A stretch of DNA of 64,000 bases, taken from positions 2,976,001-3,040,000 of the forward strand of contig OZ242313.1 of NCBI GenBank assembly GCA_965208065.1, given 5' to 3'. A program made the position numbers and the translations under genes. The DNA is from Bin103 sp002238925 (GTDB taxonomy: Bacteria; Spirochaetota; Spirochaetia; SZUA-6; Bin103). The notes under the pieces were generated by a model, which saw only the letters and a program-made list of their open reading frames with translations, had not been told where the DNA came from and did no database searches. Within the stretch, counting starts at the first letter, position 1; each line of letters starts with the position of its first letter. Positions 16,579 through 26,658 of the stretch are shown piece by piece.

Positions 16579-17543
16579 AGGCTGTGCTCCGAGACGCGCC
16601 GCGCAATGGCGTTGATGACAATGATCAGGAAGAAGTTGATTACCGAGTTGAACAGGCCGACCGCGGCGCCGAAGCTGAAGCTGGCGTTGATCAGGCCGAT
16701 CTTGTACACGTAGGTGGCGATCACCTCTGAGTTAGGCAGATTGAGCGGATTCTGCAGCAGGAACACTTTCTCGAACCCGAGGTTCATCACCTCGCCCGAC
16801 TGCAGGATCAGCAGAATGACGATGGTCGGCAGAATGCCGGTCAGGTCGATGTGGCGAATCTTCTGCAGGCGTGACGCCCCGTCGATGCGCGCCGCCTCGT
16901 ACAGCTCCGGGTTGATGCCGGCGAGCGCGGCCATGTAGATGATGGCGCCGAACCCGGACCGCTGCCAGATCTCCGAGAACACGTAGACCCACGGGAACGC
17001 GGACGAGATCCCCATGACGTCGGTCGGCTCCAGTCCCAGGAGGCGCGCCAGGTTGCCGGCAAATCCGACCCGCGGGTTGAGGAACAGGATGATCATCGAC
17101 GCCATCACCACGGTGGAGATGAAGTGCGGGAAGTAGGTGACCATCTGCACCGTACGCTTGAACGCGACGTTGCGCAGCTCGTTGAGCGCCAGCGCCAGGA
17201 TGATCGGCGACACGAAGCCGAGCGTCATCACCAGGACGTTGATCGACACCACGTTGCGGATCAGCGGGATGAAGTTCGGAGACTTGAAGAACAGCAGGAA
17301 GTGCTCGAGGCCCACCCATTCGCTGCCCCAGATGCCCTGCACCGGCGAGTAGTCGCGAAAGGCGATCTGCGCGCCCACCATCGGGATGTACTTGAAGATG
17401 ACGATGTAGGCCAGGGGCAGCGCAGCCATCAGGTAGTACTGCCAGTGACGGCGTATCTTCATCCACGGCGTCCTGCGCTTGACCACGACCTGGGTGCCGG
17501 CAGCCTCCACGCGCAAGGCGCCAGCGGTTTCGACGTTGCCCAT
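16572..17543 (-). CDS. Carbohydrate ABC permease, LplB-like
   Basis: 323 residues from ATG 17543, with six predicted helices, beginning YYLMAALPLAYIVIFKYIPM. It carries the LplB-type signature around YFPHFISTVVMASMIILFLN and the EAA loop YEAARIDGASRLQKIRHIDL. It is the first gene of the LplB-C-A operon. The ATG is preceded by GGAGG with 5 nt spacing. A promoter with a good -35/-10 pair lies at 17594-17622, so this operon is transcribed separately from the Opp-type operon upstream although both are on the minus strand. Confidence 0.92.
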   Translation of the reverse strand: MGNVETAGALRVEAAGTQVVVKRRTPWMKIRRHWQYYLMAALPLAYIVIFKYIPMVGAQIAFRDYSPVQGIWGSEWVGLEHFLLFFKSPNFIPLIRNVVSINVLVMTLGFVSPIILALALNELRNVAFKRTVQMVTYFPHFISTVVMASMIILFLNPRVGFAGNLARLLGLEPTDVMGISSAFPWVYVFSEIWQRSGFGAIIYMAALAGINPELYEAARIDGASRLQKIRHIDLTGILPTIVILLILQSGEVMNLGFEKVFLLQNPLNLPNSEVIATYVYKIGLINASFSFGAAVGLFNSVINFFLIIVINAIARRVSEHSLW

Positions 17544-17593
17544 CAAGCCTCCGTTTGCGATTGATGATGGTGAGAGTGGTGAGCGGTCGGCTA

Positions 17594-17622
17594 TATATAC
17601 AAAAGCCGCGATGTAATGTCGA
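17594..17622 (-). promoter_or_regulatory. Promoter of the LplB-C-A-like operon
   Basis: TCGACA (17622-17617) and TATATA (17599-17594) are spaced by 17 nt on the minus strand in an AT-rich patch. It starts just 8 nt before the stop of the OppF-like gene. Confidence 0.6.
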
Positions 17623-17629
17623 GTCCCGG

Positions 17630-18654
<1,025 letters not shown>

Positions 18655-18670
<16 letters not shown>

Positions 18671-19659
18671 GCCACCTCGTGGCTGTCGGCCACCGCAATC
18701 GTCGCCGGCGTCTCACGATCGCACCGGCCCGCCACGAACTCGCCGCAGCGGGTGTGGAACGCACACCCCGGCGGCATCTCGTACGGGCTCGGCACCATGC
18801 CCCGGATCGGCGCCAGCGCCTCGAGCGGGCCAGTGAGGCGCGGGATCGACGCCAGCAGCGCCCGTGCATACGGGTGCTGCGGTCGCGCGAACAGCGGGCC
18901 GACCGGCGCCGACTCCACCACCCTGCCGAGGTACATCACCACCACCCGTTCGGTGATCTCGGCGATCACCCCCAGGTCGTGGGTGACCAGGATCACCGCC
19001 ATTTCCAAGCTGCGCTGCATTGCCAGCATCAGGTTCAGCGCCTGCGCCTGCAGCGTCACGTCGAGTGCGGTGGTTGGCTCGTCGGCGATCAGGATGCGCG
19101 GCTCGCAGGCCACGGCCATCGCGATCATCGCCCGCTGCCGCATGCCGCCGCTCAGGTTGTGCGGATAGGCGGCCAGGATGTCGGGGTCGGTCAAGCCCAC
19201 GCGGGCCAACACTTCGAGCGTGCGCTCGGTCAGCTCCCGGTGCCGGCCCTGTCTCGGGATTTTCTGCGCCTCATCCGTCATCGCGATTGCCTCGGTAATC
19301 TGGTTGCCGATGGTATGCACGGGGCTGAACGAGGTCATCGGTTCCTGGAAGATCATCGAGATGTCGTTGCGGCGGATCGCCTTCATGGTCGCGCTGTCGC
19401 GGTCTTCGTCAGTGATGGTTACCGTCTCGCGCGGTGCGTGGTAGCGGATGCTGCCGCCGGTCACGCGCGCCACCGGCGGCAGGATGCCGAGGATCGACAG
19501 CGCGGTGACGCTCTTGCCGCAACCGCTCTCGCCGATGACGCCGAGCACCTCGTTGCGGCACAGTGAGAAGCTGACCCCGTTCACCGCCCGCACCGTCCCT
19601 TCCCGGGAGGGAAACACCACGTGCAGGTCGTCCACCTCGAGCAGAGCCTCGCCCCTCAT
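18655..19659 (-). CDS. Oligopeptide/dipeptide ABC transporter ATPase, OppD-like
   Basis: 334 residues from ATG 19659. Walker A is GESGCGKSV, the Q-loop MIFQEPMTSFSPVHTIG, the signature LSGGMRQRAMIAMA, Walker B ILIADEPTTALD, and the H-loop VTHDLGVIAE. The C-terminus has HPYARALLASIPRL and the Cys motif PPGCAFHTRCGEF. The start lies 14 nt after the OppC-like stop. A longer frame reading through from the permease region is an artefact of a stop-free alternative frame. It provides ATP hydrolysis together with the OppF-like subunit. Confidence 0.93.
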
Positions 19660-19673
19660 CAAACCTTCGTCAG

Positions 19674-20816
19674 TCAAACCTTCGCGTACGGGTCGGCGGC
19701 ATCGCGCATGCCGTCGCCGATGAAGTTGAACGCCAGGATGGCGGCCACCACGAAGAACGCCGGGATGAACAGCCACTGAGCCGCGATCAGGTTGCGCAGG
19801 TGGCGGCACTCCTGCAGCATTACCCCCCAGCTGATCGCCGGCGGCTGCAGGCCAAGGCCGATGAAGCTGAGCGCGGTCTCGCCCAGGATCATGCCCGGAA
19901 TGGCAAGGGTCAGCTCGGCGATGGTGTGGCTCATGAACGACGGCAGCAGGTAGGAGAAGATCAGTTTGCCGTGGCCGACGTTGTCCAGGCGGGCGGCGCG
20001 GATGTATTCCTCCCGCTTGAGCGCCATGAACTTGCCGCGCACGGTACGGCTGCCGCCGGTGACCACGCCGATCAACGCCAGGATCACCGTTATCAGTACG
20101 TATCGCTGCACCACCGAGAGTCGTACCGGCAGCGCCGCCGCCAACGCAATCCACAGCGGCAGCGTGGGCACGCTCATGAAGGTCTCGGTAATGCGCATTA
20201 TCACCTTGTCCACCACTCCGCCGAGCAACCCCGCGATGCCGCCGATGAACAGGCTCGGGAAGAAGCCGATCATAATCCCGACGAATCCCACGGTCAGGGA
20301 AATGCGCGACCCGTACACGATGCGGGAGAACAGGTCGCGCCCGAGTGAGTCCTTGCCTAGAAGACTGAAGATCCGGCCGTCGCGCAGACCGAACAGGTGC
20401 AGGTCGCCGCGAATGAAGCCCCACATGCGGTAGGGGTCGCCGCGCACGAACAGGTACAGCGGCTGCACGATGGTGGTGTCGACCGAGTAGAGGTACTCCC
20501 AGGTGTCGGGATCGACGGTCTTGACGACCGGATGGACGAACGGGCGCGCGTGGAAGCGGCCGTCGCCGTCGACAAACCGGATCCGCTGCGGCGGCGCCAG
20601 GGTGAACTCCTCGTCGTACGAGAACGGATCGTAGGGCGAGATGAACTCGGCGAATATCACGCCGAGATAGAGCAAGCCGATGAACCCGAGCGAAACCACG
20701 GCGACGCGGTGGCGCAAGAAGCGCCACCGCATCAGCTGCCACTGGGAGGCGTAGGCACGCTGACCGGACGCCGTCTGCCGGTCGCCGAGCTGCGGCGACG
20801 TGCCCGAGGTGCTCAT
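19674..20816 (-). CDS. Oligopeptide ABC permease, OppC-like
   Basis: 380 residues from ATG 20816. The N-terminal helix (VAVVSLGFIGLLYLGVIFAE) is followed by an unusually long periplasmic segment of about 120 residues (to about residue 165). The conserved region begins with LGKDSLGRDLFSRIVYGSR, followed by five helices and the EAA loop REEYIRAARLDNVGHGKLIF. The long insert is seen in the YejE-like branch of OppC proteins. The start overlaps the OppB-like stop by 4 nt (ATGA). Confidence 0.93.
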   Translation of the reverse strand: MSTSGTSPQLGDRQTASGQRAYASQWQLMRWRFLRHRVAVVSLGFIGLLYLGVIFAEFISPYDPFSYDEEFTLAPPQRIRFVDGDGRFHARPFVHPVVKTVDPDTWEYLYSVDTTIVQPLYLFVRGDPYRMWGFIRGDLHLFGLRDGRIFSLLGKDSLGRDLFSRIVYGSRISLTVGFVGIMIGFFPSLFIGGIAGLLGGVVDKVIMRITETFMSVPTLPLWIALAAALPVRLSVVQRYVLITVILALIGVVTGGSRTVRGKFMALKREEYIRAARLDNVGHGKLIFSYLLPSFMSHTIAELTLAIPGMILGETALSFIGLGLQPPAISWGVMLQECRHLRNLIAAQWLFIPAFFVVAAILAFNFIGDGMRDAADPYAKV

Positions 20817-21802
20817 ACCGCGTCCCGGATACGAGGATCCACGACCCCCAGCAGGATGTCGGAGAGCAGAATTCCCACGACCGTCAGCCCCAGCTCGACG
20901 AACAGGATGCTGCCGGCCAGGAACATGTCCTGCGCCATGACCGCCTGCAGCATGATCGGCGCCAGCGTGGGCAGGCCCAGGGTGACCGACACCATCAGTT
21001 CGCCCGACATGAGGCTTGCCAGGAGCCATCCCAGGCGCACGATAAACGGGTTCAGGGCCACCCGGAGCGGGTACTTCAACAGCAGCCGCGCGCCGCTCAT
21101 CCCCTTGGCGCGGGCCACCGTCACGTACGGCTTCTCCAGCTCGTCGAGCAGGTTGGCGCGCATGATCCGTACCTGCTCGGCGGTGCCGGCGGTGGCCATG
21201 ACGATGGCCGGGATCCAGAGGTGGTTCAACAGGTCGAGCAACTTGGGCAGGCTCCACGCCGCGTCCAGGTACTGCTGCGACATCAGGCCGATGGTGGCGG
21301 TGCTGCCGGTGAGCGTGAACACCATCCAGGCCAGCACCAGGGCGAATATGAAATTCGGCACCGCCAGCCCGATGAAGCCAATGAAGGTTATGCAATAGTC
21401 GAGCCAGGAGCGCTGCCGCACCGCCGACACGATGCCGATCGGAATTGCCATTGCGTTGAGCAGCAGGAACGCGATGAACGACATCAGGGCGGTAAGCGGC
21501 AGGCGCTCCGCCAGGATTGCGCCGACCGGCTTGTTGAACAGCATCGAGTGGCTGAAGTCGCCGCGCAGGATATTGCCGAGCCAGAAGAAGTACTGCACCA
21601 TGATCGGCTTGTCGAGGTCGTACTGGGCGTTCAGCGATGCGACCAACTCCGGGGTAATGTCGACGCCGCGGTTGCGCATCAGCGCGATCTTAGCGTCAAT
21701 CACGTTGCCGGGGGGAAGCTGGATGATGACGAACACGATCACGCTGCCGATCAACAGCACCGGAATCATCATCAGCACGCGCCGCAGCACGTAGATGGTC
21801 AT
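20813..21802 (-). CDS. Oligopeptide ABC permease, OppB-like
   Basis: 329 residues with six helices. The first is YVLRRVLMMIPVLLIGSVIV, and the conserved pair includes LGNILRGDFSHSMLFNKPV and the EAA loop EKPYVTVARAKGMSGARLLL. It forms the channel with the OppC-like subunit. It follows the binding-protein gene by 86 nt, in which I see no further element, and is coupled to OppC by an ATGA overlap. Peptide import is the family role; some branches carry nickel, oligosaccharides or opines instead. Confidence 0.93.
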   Translation of the reverse strand: MTIYVLRRVLMMIPVLLIGSVIVFVIIQLPPGNVIDAKIALMRNRGVDITPELVASLNAQYDLDKPIMVQYFFWLGNILRGDFSHSMLFNKPVGAILAERLPLTALMSFIAFLLLNAMAIPIGIVSAVRQRSWLDYCITFIGFIGLAVPNFIFALVLAWMVFTLTGSTATIGLMSQQYLDAAWSLPKLLDLLNHLWIPAIVMATAGTAEQVRIMRANLLDELEKPYVTVARAKGMSGARLLLKYPLRVALNPFIVRLGWLLASLMSGELMVSVTLGLPTLAPIMLQAVMAQDMFLAGSILFVELGLTVVGILLSDILLGVVDPRIRDAV

Positions 21803-21888
21803 GGGTCAGATCGGGCCGCGTCCGCCGCCACGCACAGTTACGCGCGGTGGCGGACAGCGGCAACCGGCGGTCTACCGGTAACGCCAGC

Positions 21889-23859
21889 TCACTGGCTCAG
21901 GAACAGGACGTCGAAGAACAGGTAGCTGGCCTCCGAGCTCAGCGGCTCGTCCGGCACGTTGCCGACCCTGTTGTGGAAGTAATAGAACGACACCTGTGGG
22001 ATATCGACCTTCGACTCCAGCGGTGAGATCGACCACAGGCCTGCGCTGAATATCCTCACTACCTCCTGCTCGATCTGCTTCCTGTCGTCGACCGTGCGGG
22101 CACGCGGGTACTCCTCCGACAATTCGTACAGCCTTTTCACGCCGTCCGGCGGCTCCACTCCCTCGGCGCCGCCCGAGTGCAGCCAGCGCGCCCACGGGGT
22201 GGAGACGTGGTAACCTTGCGGATTGCTTGGCACCACGTGCGGAAAACGCGCGATGCTGGCGGTCGGTATGCCGCGGCCGATATCGACCGGCCCAACCAGG
22301 ATGTCGTAGTCTCCGGTGGTCAGCTTCTCTCCGTACGCCTCGCCGGCGAAGGGTCGAATCAGGAACTCGATACCGACCTTCTTGAATTGCTCCTTGTAGA
22401 TTTCGGACATCGCGACTTCGGCGCTTTTATCGGTTTCGACCAGCCCGATCAACTCCAACGGCTTGCCGCTCGCAAAGGAGCGCGCGGTGCGGGCTGAATT
22501 CCACGCCAATCCAAGCTCATCGAGCATGCGGTTGGCCGCGTCGAGATCGTGCTCCTTGTAGGGCTCGTCGGCCGGGTGTACGAGGTCTCCCGCCACCGGC
22601 GTCTGCGACAGCGTATACTGACCGCGGAACAGCAGATTGTTGATTTCCTGACCGTCAATCGCCAGCGCAATGGCGCGCCGGAACTTGATGTCGTTGAACA
22701 GCTCGCGCCGCTCAGGATCCTCGCTCGCGAAGTTGAAATACACGGTGCCGTGGTAGATGATCGCCGATATCGCCGCGTGCAGCCTGAAGTTGCCGTCCTG
22801 CTCCGCGTTGCGCAGCACGCTGAAGTTCGAGATGTCGCCAAAGTCGCCGCGCAGGCCGAAGTCGATCTCGCCGGCAAGGCCCTGCAGCAGATAGGCATCG
22901 CTGCCCATCCCCATCAGCGGCACGCGGATGCCGTCGATGTAGGGAAGTTGATTCCCGGCCACGTCCACCTTGTAGTAGTAGGGGTTGCGCTCGAACACGC
23001 CGAGCGTGTCGCTCTTGCTGTTCAGCCTCCACGGGTGGATAACCGGCAGGTCGGTGTTGAAGTTGCTCCAGATCAGGTACTCCTTCCAATACGCCATCCA
23101 GGTGGTAAAGCCGGCTTCCGTGGCCATGCTCTCCGCCTTGTCGCGTCCCGCCACGGCGGGGTGGAATTGGCCCATGTAGTGTTCCGGCAGGAACGAATCC
23201 GGGAACCAGCGCATCATGTTGTTGGGCAGATTCGGGTAGGAGTCGGCGAACTGGAACTGGAAGGTGACGTCGTCGACCACGTTCAGGGTGGCCATCACGC
23301 CGCCGACCTTGAGGTTGCCGATGCCGTGCGGGTTGAGCTCGCTGTCGGCGGCGTCGTGGTCGAACCAGAAACGGATATCCTCGGTGTCGAACGTCTCGCC
23401 ATCGCTCCAGCGCAGGCCGTCCCGCAGGCGGATGGTATACTGCGAGGAATCGGCATTTGGCTCGACCGATGCGAACACGTTGGGCAGCAGCGTTGCGCCG
23501 TTCACCGGTATGGTGAGGCCCCACTGACGCATGTACTCGTCGTTGATCCAGCCGGGATCGCCGGGAATCACCAGGGTGCCGCCGTAGACGCCGATCTGAT
23601 CGGCGGGTGCGATGACGATCGGATTGTCGGGCAGGCGTTCGCCGACCGGCGGCAGATCGCCACTGGCCACCAGCGCGGCCAGCACCGGTGCTTCGCCGTA
23701 CTGCAGCGTGCGGCCGGTGGCGGCCTGGTATTCGTCCGGTGAATTGTACTGCACCGGTACCCCCGACCCGACGAACCACTCGTTCTCCGCATGTGCCAGC
23801 GTGACGAACAGCGGCAGCGCCGCCGCCAGCAGGGCCAGTCTTGCCAGCCGTGTTTTCAT
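21889..23859 (-). CDS. Periplasmic solute-binding protein, OppA/SBP family 5
   Basis: 656 residues from ATG 23859. The signal peptide is LARLALLAAALPLFVTLAHA with cleavage before Glu. Family 5 landmarks include GVYGGTLVIPG near the N-terminus, IRLRDGLRWSDGETFDTEDI and FRRAIALAIDGQEI. At about 630 mature residues it is longer than typical OppA (about 540) and resembles the group found with YejE-like OppC proteins. GGAGG lies 6 nt before the ATG. A promoter and palindrome are at 23899-23936. It is the first gene of an OppA-B-C-D-F operon on the minus strand. Confidence 0.93.
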   Translation of the reverse strand: MKTRLARLALLAAALPLFVTLAHAENEWFVGSGVPVQYNSPDEYQAATGRTLQYGEAPVLAALVASGDLPPVGERLPDNPIVIAPADQIGVYGGTLVIPGDPGWINDEYMRQWGLTIPVNGATLLPNVFASVEPNADSSQYTIRLRDGLRWSDGETFDTEDIRFWFDHDAADSELNPHGIGNLKVGGVMATLNVVDDVTFQFQFADSYPNLPNNMMRWFPDSFLPEHYMGQFHPAVAGRDKAESMATEAGFTTWMAYWKEYLIWSNFNTDLPVIHPWRLNSKSDTLGVFERNPYYYKVDVAGNQLPYIDGIRVPLMGMGSDAYLLQGLAGEIDFGLRGDFGDISNFSVLRNAEQDGNFRLHAAISAIIYHGTVYFNFASEDPERRELFNDIKFRRAIALAIDGQEINNLLFRGQYTLSQTPVAGDLVHPADEPYKEHDLDAANRMLDELGLAWNSARTARSFASGKPLELIGLVETDKSAEVAMSEIYKEQFKKVGIEFLIRPFAGEAYGEKLTTGDYDILVGPVDIGRGIPTASIARFPHVVPSNPQGYHVSTPWARWLHSGGAEGVEPPDGVKRLYELSEEYPRARTVDDRKQIEQEVVRIFSAGLWSISPLESKVDIPQVSFYYFHNRVGNVPDEPLSSEASYLFFDVLFLSQ

Positions 23860-23898
23860 TGATGCCTCCAGCGCCGGATGCCCAGCGTGATTTCCGGC

Positions 23899-23936
23899 AC
23901 TATTCCAGACCTGATGATCGGTGTCAAACGACACCG
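23899..23936 (-). promoter_or_regulatory. Promoter of the Opp-type operon with an inverted repeat over the -35 box
   Basis: TTGACA (23927-23922) and AATAGT (23904-23899) are spaced by 17 nt on the minus strand. CGGTGTC at 23919-23925 and GACACCG at 23930-23936 are perfect 7-bp inverted arms with a 4-nt gap that cover the -35 hexamer, a natural repressor position. Confidence 0.6.
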
Positions 23937-24047
23937 TGCGCTGCGCCCGGTGTCCGCGCGTCTGGATGGTACGCATCGAACCATGGCAGACTCGCGCCGT
24001 ACTGCCGCGTTGCGCGTGGTTCGGCAGTGCAAGGGAGATCTGATTCA

Positions 24048-24086
24048 ATGTTCGACACACGCCGCCGCCGGGAGCGATTCGAGTGA
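24048..24086 (+). CDS. Possible 12-codon leader peptide (MFDTRRRRERFE)
   Basis: An ATG at 24048, preceded by AAGGGAG at 24031-24037, opens a 12-codon frame with five Arg. It ends in TGA at 24084-24086, overlapping the GTG start of the dehydrogenase gene (GTGA). The arrangement would couple translation of the two. Such a short frame can arise by chance. Confidence 0.3.
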   Translation: MFDTRRRRERFE

Positions 24087-25090
24087 GCGTTCGCTCAGTG
24101 ATCTGCGTACATCGGAAGTTTGAGCGCAGCTGGCCCTACACCGCCGATCACTGGCACGACCGCTGGCGGGCCGGTGGCGACTGCGAGTTGTTCCGTACCG
24201 ATGCGGATGGCGTCGGCGCGGCGCAGGTGGTGCCGGATCCAGCCTCGGTACAGCGCCTTGTGCTGCTCGGTTTCTCCATCGGAGATAATGACTTGGATCA
24301 ATTCGTATCGCTTGAGGAGTGTTACCTGGATTGGCAGCGAGGCTCGGAGGTTGCGGTTACCGCCGCCGAGGCGCGCGGCGTAACCTTCATCCCGCATCGG
24401 GTGGACGTGTACTGGGGGCAGACGGTGGCCGAGTACGCCCTGGCCATGACCATCTGCGGGCTACGGCGCATTCCGCAGAACCATGCCGCCATGCGGACCA
24501 GCCTGGCACCGTGGGACTATTCGCCGGAGGCGGGCACGGTCGGCCCGCGCGGCGGCCAGTTCGGCGATGACCCGCGGTTCTGCAACGGCACCGTGGCCGG
24601 CAAGCGAGTGCGCGTGGTCGGCGTCGGCAACATCGGCGCGCGCTACGCCTCCTGGTGCGCGGCGCTGGGCGCCGAGGTGGCGGTGTGGGATCCGTTCGCT
24701 CTGGACGCTTCGTTTGCGGCGGCGGGGGTGGAGCGGCGGTTCCACGTGCAGGACCTGGTGGCCGACGCCGAGATCTTCACCCCGCTGGTGCCGCTCACCG
24801 AGTCGACGTACGGGTTGATCGGCGCGGAACTGATCGACGCGCTGCCGATGCACGGCCTGGTAGTGCAGGTCACCCGCGCCGCGGTATGCGACACCGGCGC
24901 GTTGTACCGGCGCGTGTTGAACGACGAGTTGGCGCTGGCCGCGGACGTGTTCGGCGAGGAGCCTCTGCCGCTCGATTCGCCACTGCTCGGCCGCCACAAC
25001 GTCGTGCACACGCCGCACGCCGCCGGGCGCACCCGGGACGCCAACCGCGCATTCGCCGACGACGCGATTGCCCGCTTCCGTCCGCGCTGA
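24083..25090 (+). CDS. D-isomer specific 2-hydroxyacid dehydrogenase
   Basis: 335 residues. The Rossmann dinucleotide motif is RVVGVGNIGARYASWC (about residues 174-189) followed by the acidic AVWDPF. Catalytic residues of the family are visible: Arg in QVTRAAVCDTGAL, the Asp/Glu region AADVFGEEPLP, and His in HTPHAAGRTRD. These enzymes reduce 2-keto acids to D-2-hydroxyacids with NAD(P)H, or the reverse; the substrate is unknown. The GTG start has GGGAG 8 nt upstream. It is divergent from the Opp-type operon and immediately followed by a sulfatase whose likely start is 5 nt after this stop, so the two are probably cotranscribed. Confidence 0.88.
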   Translation: MSVRSVICVHRKFERSWPYTADHWHDRWRAGGDCELFRTDADGVGAAQVVPDPASVQRLVLLGFSIGDNDLDQFVSLEECYLDWQRGSEVAVTAAEARGVTFIPHRVDVYWGQTVAEYALAMTICGLRRIPQNHAAMRTSLAPWDYSPEAGTVGPRGGQFGDDPRFCNGTVAGKRVRVVGVGNIGARYASWCAALGAEVAVWDPFALDASFAAAGVERRFHVQDLVADAEIFTPLVPLTESTYGLIGAELIDALPMHGLVVQVTRAAVCDTGALYRRVLNDELALAADVFGEEPLPLDSPLLGRHNVVHTPHAAGRTRDANRAFADDAIARFRPR

Positions 25091-25094
25091 GGGC

Positions 25095-26558
25095 GTGGTG
25101 GCCGCCGCGGACGGACTCGACACGCGCGCACGCGATGCACGCGGCGCACGCACATTGCAGCGGCCCAACGTGCTGCTGCTGTACACCGACCAGCAGCGCC
25201 TGGACAGCCTGGGCTGCTACGGATCGCCGTTCGCCTCGACGCCGCATCTCGACGCGCTGTCGGCCGCGGGGCGCCGATTCGAGCGCTGCTACGTGCAGAG
25301 CCCGGTGTGCGTGCCGAGCCGCTTCGCGTTCCTCACCGGGCGTTACTGCTCGTCCACCGGCGTGGGCAGCAACGGCCCCGAGTTCCCTGCCGACCTGACG
25401 CCGGTCAACCAGTTGCTGTCCCCGTACGGCTACCACGGCGCCCAGATCGGCAAGCTGCATTTCGTGCCCCACTCCAACCGCGATCACCGCGACCCGGCGC
25501 CGACCTACGGGTTCGACACCTGCATCCTGTCGGACGAGCCGGGCTGCTACGACGACGCCTACGCGCGGTGGGTGGAACGGGTCGCCCCGCACCAGCTCGC
25601 ACGGATCCGCACCGCCCTGCCGCCGGCCGCGATCTCCGGGCCGCAGGACCTGCCCGACTACCCTGCCCCCGGCCGCAATACTCATGAACCCTACCTGTTC
25701 GAGGCCGACGAGGACCTGACCCACAGCGCCTTCGTGGCGGCGGAAACCTGCCGCTTTCTGGAGCGAATCGGCGACACGCCGTTCCTGGCCATCGCCGGCT
25801 TCTACGCGCCGCACCCGCCAATCAACCCGCCGCTCCGCTTCGTCGACCTGCTCGCCGACCGTGACCTGCCGCTGCCGACGATCGGCGCCGACGAGCAGGT
25901 CAGGCCGGAAGTCGCCGGCCTTGACGGTGCGGCCCGGCGGCGCATGGTGCTTCACTACCATGCCCTGGTGAGCCACGTCGACGACCAGGTGGGCCGCATC
26001 CTGGCGACCCTGGAGGCGACCGGCCTGGCGCGGAACACCATCGTCATCTTCACTTCCGACCACGGCGAGTATCTCGGCGATCACGGGCGCATCCAGAAAG
26101 GCATGCCGCACAGCGTGATTACCAACGTGCCCTGCATCGTGCGCCTGCCCGGCGACCCGCGCGCCGGCGAGGCGGTCGCCGAGGTGGTGGAGCAGATCGA
26201 CGTGACGGCCACCATCCTGGACTATTGTGGCGTACAGGTGCCGCGTTTCGTGCAGGGCAACTCGCTGCGGCGGCTGCTCGACGGCAGCGGCGAGTGGCAC
26301 AAGAGCGCCGCCCTGACCGAGGCGTTTTCCGAGTACGGCGGCCCCGGCAGTGTCACGCTGCAGACCGCCCGCTACCTGTACGGCTCCGACACCGGCGGCC
26401 GCGAGTTGCTGTACGACAAGCGGGAAGACCCCGCCGAACTGTGCAACGTGATCGCCGAACAGCGTTACGCCGCGGTGCTCGGCGACCTGCGCCACCAGTT
26501 GAGCGTGCGACTGCAGCAGGCGCGCTTCAGCGCCCGCCCACGTACCGCGCGCTACTGA
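25095..26558 (+). CDS. Type I (formylglycine) sulfatase
   Basis: About 487 residues from GTG 25095. Metal-binding Asp and Gln appear in NVLLLYTDQQRLDSLGCYG. The formylglycine motif is CVPSR in SPVCVPSRFAFLTGRY, where the Cys would be oxidised by a sulfatase-maturating enzyme. FTSDHGEYLGDHGRIQKG supplies further ligands. No signal peptide is visible, so it is probably cytoplasmic, acting on imported sulfate esters. The TTG at 25068 inside the previous gene is an alternative start. It is likely cotranscribed with the 2-hydroxyacid dehydrogenase. Substrate is probably a sulfated sugar, judged only from the BNR neighbours. Confidence 0.9.
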   Translation: MVAAADGLDTRARDARGARTLQRPNVLLLYTDQQRLDSLGCYGSPFASTPHLDALSAAGRRFERCYVQSPVCVPSRFAFLTGRYCSSTGVGSNGPEFPADLTPVNQLLSPYGYHGAQIGKLHFVPHSNRDHRDPAPTYGFDTCILSDEPGCYDDAYARWVERVAPHQLARIRTALPPAAISGPQDLPDYPAPGRNTHEPYLFEADEDLTHSAFVAAETCRFLERIGDTPFLAIAGFYAPHPPINPPLRFVDLLADRDLPLPTIGADEQVRPEVAGLDGAARRRMVLHYHALVSHVDDQVGRILATLEATGLARNTIVIFTSDHGEYLGDHGRIQKGMPHSVITNVPCIVRLPGDPRAGEAVAEVVEQIDVTATILDYCGVQVPRFVQGNSLRRLLDGSGEWHKSAALTEAFSEYGGPGSVTLQTARYLYGSDTGGRELLYDKREDPAELCNVIAEQRYAAVLGDLRHQLSVRLQQARFSARPRTARY

Positions 26559-26623
26559 GCAGTCCCGACAAGGCCGGCCAGCGAGAAGCACCGGCGTGCG
26601 ATTGTCACGATCGCGCAACAGAT

Positions 26624-26652
26624 GTGACAGTGGATGCGACGCACGGTACAGT
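26624..26652 (+). promoter_or_regulatory. Promoter of the first BNR gene, leaderless type
   Basis: GTGACA at 26624-26629 and TACAGT at 26647-26652 are spaced by 17 nt. The GTG start at 26659 lies 6 nt downstream, so transcription should begin at or next to the start codon. Confidence 0.6.
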
Positions 26653-26658
26653 GCGCGC

